This document shows, in pieces, positions 55,459 to 64,000 of a stretch of DNA of 64,000 nucleotides. The stretch is from contig NC_088871.1 in assembly GCF_032884065.1 (NCBI RefSeq), positions 13,417,394 through 13,481,393 of the forward strand. The letters run 5' to 3'. Below the pieces are notes generated by a model. That model saw only the letters and a program-made list of their open reading frames with translations. It searched no databases and was not told the origin of the DNA. The position numbers and the translations under genes are program-made. Each line of letters starts with the position of its first letter. Position 1 is the first letter of the stretch. This DNA comes from Artemia franciscana (Eukaryota; Arthropoda; Branchiopoda; Anostraca; Artemiidae).

Positions 55459-57273
55459 CTGCCAAAGAAGAATAAATTAATAAATAGAAAAATTAAATTA
55501 TTTTTACCCGCTTACAAACGTACAAAAAGAATCAGAGCAAGAAAAAAGAAACGGAACGAACTGAAACACATAAAGAAAGAATATATTTCTACTCCAGGGC
55601 CATATCTAGGGGGCCAGGAGGGGGAAAGCACCCCGGGCGGCACGCCCGGGAGGACAAGCTTAAATTGTAATGTTTTGGATAAGATTATAACATTTACAGC
55701 ATTGATAGTGCGGCAGGGGGCGACAAAGTTTCCATATCCTCCTCTCCCCAAAGAAAAGACCTAACTTCAGCTCCGAGAAACCCAACCTCCTATTTTTGGT
55801 GGATTGACATCGTTCCTTCAGGGTCTGGTCAAAACAGTCTAAACCAACATACGCGGAACCCACGTCAGAGGTTCATAGGGATTGATATTTGAAACAAGAG
55901 GGGATGGGTGGTTGTAAAACCCCGAAAAAAGTCTATTTTTAGCCGAATTTCTTCTTAGGAAAGGCTGAGACGTCTTTTAGACCAACTCGTTTTTAATCAC
56001 TTACTGTTCCAAATACCTCGTTTAGCCAGTGAAAAAAGAAAACAATACAAATATTTCGGTTAAACCTCCGTTCAACTATCCTCAATGCAGAATTGAGAAT
56101 AATAACAAAAAAGAAAAAAAAAAGAAGAAGAAAAAACAACACTAAAATAGAAGAGACTCTTTCTCAAGAAACAGTGATAAGGTCAGCAATAAAAAGTCTG
56201 ATACTTACTTAGAGGATGTCCAGGCCTCCTTTATTTTAGTATTTTTCTTTAATGTCTGTCTTTACAGATATGTGGACTTTTTTTCATCCTTAATGAGCAC
56301 TGAAGATGGTTGAGCGGAGGTCTCAGATAAACCGTTCAGCGCTAATGTGCTTAGAGTTTTAATTGTTATCCAAAATGAAGCTGTGAAATTTGTTGCGACA
56401 AATATAGAATTTAAATTAGATTGGCTGATAATAGACTATTATTTAAAGAGGTCACCCAAGAAAAAAGCCTTAAAAAAAGGATTTTTTTTAAATCTGAAAA
56501 CGAAAATGTACGTTCCACTCAAAGTTGGGTGTATATAGTTTTCATGACAAAACTATTTTTTTCCTCGACCTCAAATTCAACCTAAAAATACTAAAATTTG
56601 CAAAAGAGCTAGAGCGGCTAACTTTTCGAATTAAGAATAAGATCATATTTTAGGATGGGTAGTGACAAAATCATTTCTATGACCACTTTTTTCACAATTT
56701 TCTTAGAGCCTTTTAGTTGGATAGTGAAAGAGTCATTTGTTTGAGGTTGACACTTTTTTCTTCACAACTTTTCTAGACTATTAGGTCTTTATAACTTATG
56801 GCTGATTTAATTCTACAGAGGCTGCGAGTTCTGAATGTGAAATGTTAAGCCAGCCTAAATTGGATTTACTTATAGTAAACGTCAAAGGACTTAGTTCTTC
56901 TAAAATAGCATGGGTTCTATTTTCTGCCCTTTATCAGATACTGCAAGATTTTCGGTTTTTAAGTCTGATAAATTCCACGGTATCTTGCTCTGGGGAGATT
57001 TTCGCTAATTTATTACAACAATTTACCATAACATTAAATGAATTGCCATAGACGGTAAAATTTACACTCCTCATTTCAATTATTCTTTGCTTGTTGGATA
57101 GTGAAAGAATCATTTGTATTGCAATTTGTTTGAGGCCAAACCCCATTTTTACAAGACTATTACTCAATAAAAGTCAGAAACTACTACTTGACAGCCGAAG
57201 AGATCAAATTTACAAGAATGAGGCTTGAAATGAGCCTAATAATATAAAAAAAAAACTTTAAACATATTCATAC
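55459..57273. other. TAF3: TAF3 last intron, with short repeat start at 55,595
   Basis: This 1.8 kb lies between the two TAF3 exons. It contains the CAGGGCCATATCTAGGGGGC motif at 55,595 and a GC-rich hairpin (CCGGGCGGCACGCCCGGG at about 55,632). No other coding signal was recognised; frames at 55,444-55,764, 56,347-56,538 and 56,842-57,051 have no domains. Confidence 0.6.
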
Positions 57274-57374
57274 CAGTGGTACCAGTCATCACATTCATCA
57301 CAGCCGATCATTGGAGTTCCATCATCCTGCCGTCCACACGTTGGACAGATCCAAATTTTGTTGCCTTCTTCATC
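57274..57374 (-). CDS. TAF3: TAF3 (BIP2) penultimate exon: first part of PHD finger
   Basis: A 101-nt exon with acceptor TTGAATTCTAG and donor CACTG then GTATGAAT. It encodes DEEGNKIWICPTCGRQDDGT, PMIGCDECDDWYH plus two bases of Trp. The first two zinc pairs (C-P-T-C and C-D-E-C) and the His are present. The Met and Trp nine residues apart (M in PMIG and W in DDWYH) correspond to the methyl-lysine cage residues known for TAF3, so H3K4me3 binding is expected to be kept. Upstream exons (histone fold and the long middle) were not found and probably lie beyond 64,000 or are too short to recognise. Confidence 0.92.
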
Positions 57375-58105
57375 CTAGAATTCAAAATGAAAATTGTTAT
57401 AGACATTCAAACAGTGTAAATATAAAATTACAATAAGTATTTTATGTTTTGGCACAAGTCTCTTATTCCTCTTAATTTATATTGTTATTTCTCCTACTAT
57501 ATGTTATTATTTCTCTAGTTTATGTAACTCTTGTCTTACTATATGTTACTTACTTATCATACTTTATCTCGTTATTATTTCTCCTTTTACCCCTCCTTAC
57601 TTTACGTTTTGATTTTCATTAGAAACAAAGAATCATAAAAGAGACTCAAACATCAAATTTCTCGAAACGATTTAACCAAATCTGAATTTTTTTTTTCGTA
57701 AAGGTAATTTAATTGCCTTTATGAAACAATTTAACCTTAATTTTAGAACTTAATGATTTTTTTGTATTGTTCTTACACGTTTCTCTGCATCATCCATCAG
57801 CGACTGTTATACTCAGTGGCGTGGGATAGGAATCGAGTTAAGTGGCTTGGATTTGAACCACTACCACTAGCACGGGTTAGCAAAGGACTTACTACTCCAT
57901 CCGAAATCTAGGCTAAATAAATGGATAAAAGTGGAAAACGTTTTTGTTAAGTTTTTGTGCTAGGTAATTTGGTGTATTTTAAATACATAAAAGAGCCTGA
58001 GAAGTTGTTTTAAGTTCATACCTCTATTCCTTCCCCTATCCAAAACTTTGGAGCATTTCAATGGCCATAAAACAAAGAGGATACGCAAAGAGGCAAAAAG
58101 TCCAC

Positions 58106-58428
58106 GAATCGGAACTCAAAACAAGCAAAATTTTACTTGAGTAGGGCTAATAACCACCATGCCTACTTAAGACCAGAACATAATTTGCGCTTTACTGTAA
58201 AAAAAAGAAGAAGAAAGAAAAAAATGACTGTGGATCATTCGTTTAATTGACATGTACTGATACATATTCCTTAAAGTTTTGATAATTTTTTATTGATGAA
58301 AGTAAGAGAAGTGAAAACATTTAAAACGTTTTTCGTTTTCAGTAAGAGCAAATTATGTTCTGGTCTTGAGTAGCCATGGTGATTATTAGCCCTTCTTAAA
58401 TAAATTTTTGCTTGTTTTGAGGTTGATT
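58106..58428. mobile_element. Fold-back (MITE-like) element, about 90-bp arms
   Basis: Left arm 58,106-58,198 (CTCAAAACAAGCAAAATTTT ... GGGCTAATAACCACCATG ... AAGACCAGAACATAATTTGC) is the near reverse complement of 58,337-58,428 (GCAAATTATGTTCTGGTCTT ... CATGGTGATTATTAGCCC ... GCTTGTTTTGAG). The loop is about 138 bp. No coding frame is present. It lies in a TAF3 intron if the gene extends upstream. Confidence 0.8.
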
Positions 58429-58790
58429 TGGCTTTTTTCTTGCAATTTCTGTTCGTTTTGAATTTCATTTATTTATTGATAATGATTTGTGGTAGTTTTA
58501 TGATTGGAAGATTATTTGGCTTTATTTCAGCTCATTCTTGTCTTAATGGAGCTCTTTACTTTTCTTTGAAAAAATCGTTTTGTGGAAAAAGTTTTTTTTA
58601 ATTAATTTCTGTTCGTTTTTCATTGACATACTCTTTTTCATGAAAAAAAATAATATTTTACATCTTTTCATTTTTTTTTACAGGAATCCATACTACGGAT
58701 TGCTATTTGTATGTTGGAGAAACTTTTTTAACAATTTTTAATCCTGACACATGCAGTATTTTTGAATTCATTTTTATAACTTCTGAAGTT

Positions 58791-59828
58791 GACCTGAAAA
58801 ACAAAACTTAGTATTATTCCCAAAAGATTATGCCTATGCTCTTTGACAACCTGGATACACTTACACTCTTTTTATTTATTAATATTGTAAGAGAAGAAGT
58901 AGTAATAGTAGTATTCCCAAAAGTTTCAACTTAATACCCCCAGTCGTTGTCGATATATTGCTGCGGTGTCCTATTGGCAACCATAAACACAATGCCTTTT
59001 GATTTATTTTAAAGCAACATATAGTTTTAAACCTTAATGGGCCAATTGCATAATTCGGGGGGGGGGGGTTAAAGTGCTACACCAGAAACTGTCCGACTCG
59101 CTACATTTTACTATTAACCCTTTTCATGATCTTCATGACCTGAAAAACAAAACTTAGTATTATTCCCAAAAGATTATGCCTATGCTCTTTGACAACCTGG
59201 ATACACTTACACTCTTTTTATTTATTAATATTGTAAGAGAAGAAGTAGTAATAGTAGTATTCCCAAAAGTTTCAACTTAATACTCCCAGTCGTTGTCGGT
59301 ATATTGCTGCGGTGTCCTATTGGCAACCATAAACACAATGCCTTTTGATTTATTTTAAAGCAACATATAGTTTTAAACCTTAATGGGCCAATTGCATAAT
59401 TCGGGGGGGGGGGGGGTTAAAGTGCTACACCAGAAACTGTCCGACTCGCTACATTTTACTATTAACCCTTTTCATGATCTTCATGACCTGAAAAACAAAA
59501 CAGTATTATTCCCAAAAGATTATGCCTATGCTCTTTGACAACCTGGATACACTTACACTCTTTTTATTTATTAATATTGTAAGAGAAGAAGTAGTAATAG
59601 TAGTATTCCCAAAAGTTTCAACTTAATACCCCCAGTCGTTGTCGATATATTGCTGCGGTGTCCTATTGGCAACCATAAACACAATGCCTTTTGATTTATT
59701 TTAAAGCAACATATAGTTTTAAACCTTAATGGGCCAATTGCATAATTCGGGGGGGGGGGGGGTTAAAGTGCTACACCAGAAACTGTCCGACTCGCTACAT
59801 TTTACTATTAACCCTTTTCATGATCTTC
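58791..59828 (+). repeat. Three nearly identical 344-348-bp tandem units
   Basis: Units are 58,791-59,136, 59,137-59,484 and 59,485-59,828, each starting GACCTGAAAAACAAAAC and ending CTTTTCATGATCTTC. They differ at only a handful of sites: a GATA/GGTA change, a CCCCC/CTCCC change, a missing CTTA in unit 3, and the length of a G run (10, 12 and 13). The near identity shows very recent duplication or homogenisation. No frame spans a unit. Confidence 0.95.
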
Positions 59829-59999
59829 TAAAACGTTTTCTACAGTAATTTAATGTGTTATCAGAAGTTGTTTTTTTTTTTGTTTTTTTTTTTCTGTGTG
59901 TTTGTTTTTATACTCCGCTGTTTCAAGTGGGTCACAAATAAATTATCATTATTATTATTATTATTAATATCTCTAAGGACATAGTTGCTGGACCGTTCT

Positions 60000-61600
60000 A
60001 CTATGCTGAGCAAAACGACTATCTCAAAATTTTGACTGGATGCGTTTGGAAAAGAACGGTTTTGAGAGAAGGGTTGCTTACCCTCCAGTGTCTTTTTACT
60101 CTTAAAAGGGTACCAGAACTTTTAATTTTGAATAAAAAAAGATCCTTTAAAAGTTTCAATGATATTTCTAGCTATTATACAGTGGTGCTGCCGATAATTT
60201 TGCTTACATTCTCCTTTGAAAACCTGCATAAAAACAGTTTTTTCTAGTTTAATTGAAACTCCTAAATGGTACCTATAAGCCTCATCTTAATACCCTTAGC
60301 GTCATTAGTTACAGTAAATGTAGTGGTAGTATTAAAAGTATACATATAATGCTTTCTGGCTAGTTCAAAATCCCCTAAAACTTACCCTTACCCAAGGTCT
60401 AAATTAATAACATAAGTTGCTCTTCAGATAATGCTTCGCTACATTTTTGAAAATTAAATCAAATGAGCCTCTTCTAAAGTTCACAAGACCACCCCTTCCG
60501 TAAAAACCTTATATGCCCCTGAGGGGTATATGCTTTGCTACCTTTTTGGCAGTTCAAATCAAATGAGCCTCTTCTTAAGTTCACAGACCGCCCCTTCCAT
60601 AAAAACCTAATATGCCCCTGAGGCATAACTTATATCCCTTACCCCAAAACTCTGGCCGATTCTATCCACTTCAAAGGCCTTATTCTATGATTTTTGGACT
60701 ATTTTAGAAAGAATGGCTATCTCAAATTTTTTACCGGATGCATTTGTGAAAATACAAAGTAGGGGGGGAGGGGAGCGGGTGCCCCCGATCACTTTTACTC
60801 CTATAAAGATAACTAGAACATCTGATTTCTTATCCAATGAACCCCCTCCGGAGTTTATACGACCACCCTTTCCATAAAAACCACTTATGCCCTCGGGGCA
60901 TAGCTTACAACCCTTCCGCTGAGGGCTGTGGGGAAGGGGTTCATCCTCAAAGACAAAATTTCCAGACCTTTAAACTATTCTGAACAAAATGGCTATCTCA
61001 AAATTTTTATTGGAAGAGTCTGGGAAAATGGTGGCCGTGGTAGGGGCGGTAGTTGCCTCTAGTCACTTTTGACTATTCAAAAGGGCTCAAGCCCCTTCAA
61101 TTTCCAATCCAATGAGTCTTTTTAGAAGTTTCTACAACAACAAATGGCAATCTCAAAATTTCTATCAGATGCATTTCGGGAAAATACGAGGTGTGGGGGA
61201 GGGGGGGGGGTATCCTCCCTCCGATCACTCTGAATCTTAAAGAAGGCACTAGAGCTTCTGATTACCAATCCAATGAGCTCCCTCCGAAGTTTATACGATC
61301 ACTCTTTCTATGCAAACCTTAAATGCCCCCAGGGCATAACTTAACACCCTTGCCCTAAGGGCTGCAGGGGGGGTTGTTACCGTCAGATAAACAATTTCCG
61401 GACTTTTCAACTACTTTGAACAAAATGGCTATCTAAAAATTTTTATTTGATGCGTTTGGGGGAATGGTGGATGTGGGAGGGGGGTTAGTTGCCCTCCAAT
61501 CACTTTCGACTTATTAAAAAGGGTACTAGCCGTTTCAATTTCCAATCGAATGAGTCCTTTTCGAAGTTTCTACGACAAGTTCTTCGATAGAAAGTGTCCT
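60000..61600 (+). repeat. Third array of 250-bp satellite-like units
   Basis: Units show CCCCTGAGG(G)GCATAACTTA, ACAAAATGGCTATCTCAAAA, a G run, TCACTTTTGACT and CAATTTCCAATC(C/G)AATGAG, with unit marks near 60,515, 60,612, 60,892 and 61,326. They match the arrays at 18-21 kb but are diverged. Confidence 0.75.
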
Positions 61601-61681
61601 GGCCTAAGACCAAAAACAAACCAAATAAATAATTCTTTGTGCCCAGATCGCTCTTTACTTAGCCGGCGCTATTGCGCTGCC

Positions 61682-62245
61682 AATGATAGTCTGGTAAATA
61701 TATTCGAAAGCGCAATGAAAACACAAATGGAACATATAGACATTGAAAGACACATTTTCAAATTTCTTTTTTTGAATGAATTATGTTAACAACAATAAGG
61801 GTTGCTGAATTGTAAACTGGAATTTTCATAGCCATAAACTTGCCCTTTTAGATCAGTTTTATTTTATAGTCCGTCCAATATATTCAAAAACCTAATGGAT
61901 ACGCGAACGGAATACTTAAAAATTGAAACACATATTTTTGAATTTCTTTCTTAAATGAATTATACCAACACCAAGAAGGGTTACTGAAATGTAAACTGGA
62001 ATTTTTGTTTTAAAAGGCTGCTTTTCTCAGGCATAAATTTACCCTTTTCAATTGGTTCTATTTTGACAATTCGGTAAATATATTCAAAAACGCATTGAAA
62101 ACATGAATGGAACACATAAAAATTGAAGCATACATTTTTAAATTTCCTTTTATTTTCTTTTAATGAATTATATATTAACAAAAAGAAGGGTTAATCAAAT
62201 GTAATTTCTGCTTTTCTCTTAAAAAGACTTCTTTTCTTAGTTCAA
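61682..62245 (+). repeat. Degenerate tandem repeat, three units of about 185-190 bp
   Basis: Each unit has GTAAATATATTCAAAAAC(G/C), GAATGGAACACATAAAAATT, GAAACACATATTTTTGAATT, then AATGAATTAT and AAGAAGGGTTACTGAAATGT, AAACTGGAATTTT. Units start near 61,690, 61,872 and 62,068. The frame at 61,550-61,789 spans the array edge and unit 1 and has no recognised domain. Confidence 0.75.
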
Positions 62246-62606
62246 AAGAAATTCTACAAATTTGCTTTTTTTGCAAGGTAGGAGGCTGTAGCACAAAAGT
62301 GCTGTTTTAGCACAATTTTAATATGTGTAGCACTGCCGCACGTGCTTAGGGTTGCTAAAACAGTGCACAAGTGCTATCTTAACACTACTACAGTAGATTT
62401 TTTGATAATCGCACCGAAAATCGGTGGGTAGCACACAAATTTGGGAAATTGTAGCACTTAAGGAACTGACCGTGAGGTGGCAACCCTGAATTTTTGCTTC
62501 AACTTAAGAAGGTACCCATCCCAGCAATAACAGTAGCTTCTATCAGGCTTAATTATACAGTACCAAGGGCGGTGACAACTAAATATGATTTTTAAATTAG
62601 CAATTG

Positions 62607-62826
62607 CACAATAACATTTATCTTTCAAAAGCAGAAAAAAGTCGGAATTTAATTTATAATGAAAATAACTTCCATTTCCATTTATACAGTTCGTGGTAAT
62701 TACAAAACAGTAGATAATTAGACAATCTCATTTATCTTTCAAGGCCAAAAAAAAAAAAAAAAAAACAGAATTCAACTTAAAATGAAAATAACTTTCATTA
62801 GCATTTAGACATTTTATGGTAGTAAC
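62607..62826 (+). repeat. Tandem duplication, unit about 115 bp
   Basis: CATTTATCTTTCAAAAGCAG, AAAAAAGTCGGAATTTAATT, then ATAATGAAAATAACTTCCAT recurs from about 62,730 (CATTTATCTTTCAAGGCC, ACAGAATTCAACTTAAAATG, AAAATAACTTTCATTAGCAT). The copies are moderately diverged. Confidence 0.75.
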
Positions 62827-62948
62827 GGGCTCCAAAATTAAAAACAAAATCAAAACCTTGGTTTAAAATAAGCGACAAATAATAATAATAATAAAAAAAA
62901 CAGGTGACATTAAACAGCTGAGGAAGGAGTAGCATTTATTTGGGTCAA

Positions 62949-63424
62949 TGTTGGTATTACCGGAACAATTTTTAAGGGTCATGAAACTTTGTTAACAGAT
63001 GCATTTTGACTTTTTGAACATCTTTTCTCTCTTGCAAAACTACCGCAAACTCACCGTTATGGAATTATTCCGGCCCAAATATTCTTGTATTTATACATAT
63101 AGAATTACAATCATTTCCGTTTTCGTTGATCGGATATTTGAAATCACGAATCTGTAATAGTTTAGAAACAAATTTGGGCTATATATTTGCACATTAGGGT
63201 GGTGGTGGTAAAGCATAGCATATATTAAATACGTAAACTAACCATTGCTCTATTTAATATATGCTATGCTTTAACCCCCCCCCCCCTAATGTGCAAATAT
63301 ATAATAACTCCAAAACGGTGAGTTTGCGGTAGTTTTGCAAGAGAGAAAAGATGTTCAAAAAGTAAAAATGTATCTATTAGCAATAGTTTCATGACCCCAA
63401 ACAATTGTTCCGGTAATACCAACA
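62949..63424. repeat. Long inverted repeat (about 175-bp arms)
   Basis: The left arm runs TGTTGGTATTACCGGAACAA ... GACTTTTTGAACATCTTTTC ... CGCAAACTCACCGTTATGG ... AAGCATAGCATATATTAAAT. The right arm (63,250-63,424) is its near reverse complement. The loop is only about 20 nt. The left arm alone carries an extra 107 bp (63,073-63,179). Confidence 0.88.
63073..63179. mobile_element. Tiny 107-bp insertion with 8-bp inverted ends in the hairpin arm
   Basis: GCCCAAAT at one end and ATTTGGGC at the other are perfect inverted repeats. The mirror arm lacks the segment (TTATTATATATTTGC is continuous there), so it was inserted after the hairpin formed or was lost from the other arm. Confidence 0.6.
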
Positions 63425-64000
63425 ATGAGCTTTTTTGTAGGTGTAGTTGTCTTTGGGTCAAGAGATTTTTAACGTTTAAATTTGTATGGACGACGAGTGT
63501 TGTCAAATTTAACCAATTAATTTTGCTTTTTTTACGGTTCAACGTGGCAATACTGAAAAATGTGTGGCACATGATTTCCAGGGGAAAAAATATTTTATTT
63601 TGGATCTTTATCCAATCCAATTTATCCAAGGATCTTTTTAACTTGGATCTTCAAACAAAATATAACTGAACCTTTTGTTTTGCAGAAACAAGATAATATT
63701 TAATATTGTCCCACGAACCGTATATTTATTTTTTAGTGATGAGACTAATTTCCACCAATACGATTTTTATTGAATTACAAATAAGATTAAATAAAAATTC
63801 TTGATTCTTCCTTTTTAGAAAACGCAGTGTCATTTGATATATTCCTATTCTCATCTCAAACATAAAGTTAGTGAATTATCAAAAATTACGGAGATAAAAA
63901 AAACGATTCAGGAAAATAAAAATAATAAATGAAAATAAACAATCATGATAACATTAGCAGCAAATACTAAAGGAATAAATAATTTTGATTGGTTCTATAA
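63425..64000. other. AT-rich DNA, no gene seen
   Basis: Frames at 63,264-63,629 and 63,391-63,669 overlap the hairpin arm or its flank and carry no recognised domain. No repeat family was recognised. Confidence 0.4.

Noticed and set aside
58791-59828. Possible CRISPR-like array
   Set aside because: Units are 346 bp with no repeat-spacer pattern and the context is eukaryotic.

Overview
The window looks like gene-poor, repeat-dense nuclear DNA from an invertebrate, most likely an arthropod and possibly a crustacean of the brine-shrimp kind. The organism is an inference. It rests on a split, insect-like TAF3/BIP2 PHD finger, on GT-AG exons in AT-rich DNA, and on the mix of LINEs, a Penelope-like element and arthropod-style Helitrons. 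No operons, rRNA, CRISPR array or prokaryotic signals were seen, and no LTR-retrovirus or Polinton hallmarks were recognised.

Host-gene signal is thin. The best call is the 3' end of TAF3 (BIP2 in flies) on the minus strand: two exons (57,274-57,374 and 55,332-55,458) whose splice phases join into a complete C4HC3 PHD finger with a lysine-rich tail. A second solid gene is an intronless 492-residue ankyrin protein (44,214-45,692, minus). It has three N-terminal NLS-like repeats, a TATA-like box and TGACGTCA palindromes just upstream. Three weaker minus-strand exon candidates lie at 5,042-5,210, 8,220-8,368 (COMM-domain-like) and 10,906-11,085 (basic/coiled-coil, with an in-frame TAG).

Layout. 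0-14 kb: a Penelope-like fragment, scattered fold-back repeats, a candidate SINE and two diverged tandem duplications. 14.8-21.9 kb: one LINE copy split by a 5.7 kb composite block built from two satellite-like repeats (about 280 and 250 bp). 21.9-27 kb: a terminal-inverted-repeat element between tail-to-tail LINEs, then another LINE with endonuclease and RT remains. 28-31 kb: an unclassified repeat array with inverted ends. 31.7-36.1 kb: a LINE inserted into a second, RNase H-bearing LINE. 36-39 kb: inverted and tandem repeats. 39.5-43.6 kb: a 5'-truncated LINE with an exact 40-bp target-site duplication, inserted into a fold-back/composite repeat. 44.2-49.6 kb: the ankyrin gene and, head to head with it, two head-to-tail Helitrons. 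These carry duplicated helicase fragments, 80-nt tRNA-like units and a SINE-like insertion. 49.6-52 kb: a second composite satellite block. 53-64 kb: TAF3 exons, a (TA)n tract, fold-back elements, a nearly identical 346-bp triplication and more satellite-like arrays.

The main theme is nested mobile DNA. Several insertions give a clear relative order, and the composite satellite block itself appears to have moved, because it interrupts a LINE. The most unusual neighbourhood is 44-49.6 kb, where an intact ankyrin ORF faces a Helitron across a short CRE-rich intergenic region. Coordinates of decayed elements are approximate; exon, TSD, hairpin and Helitron-end positions were read base by base.
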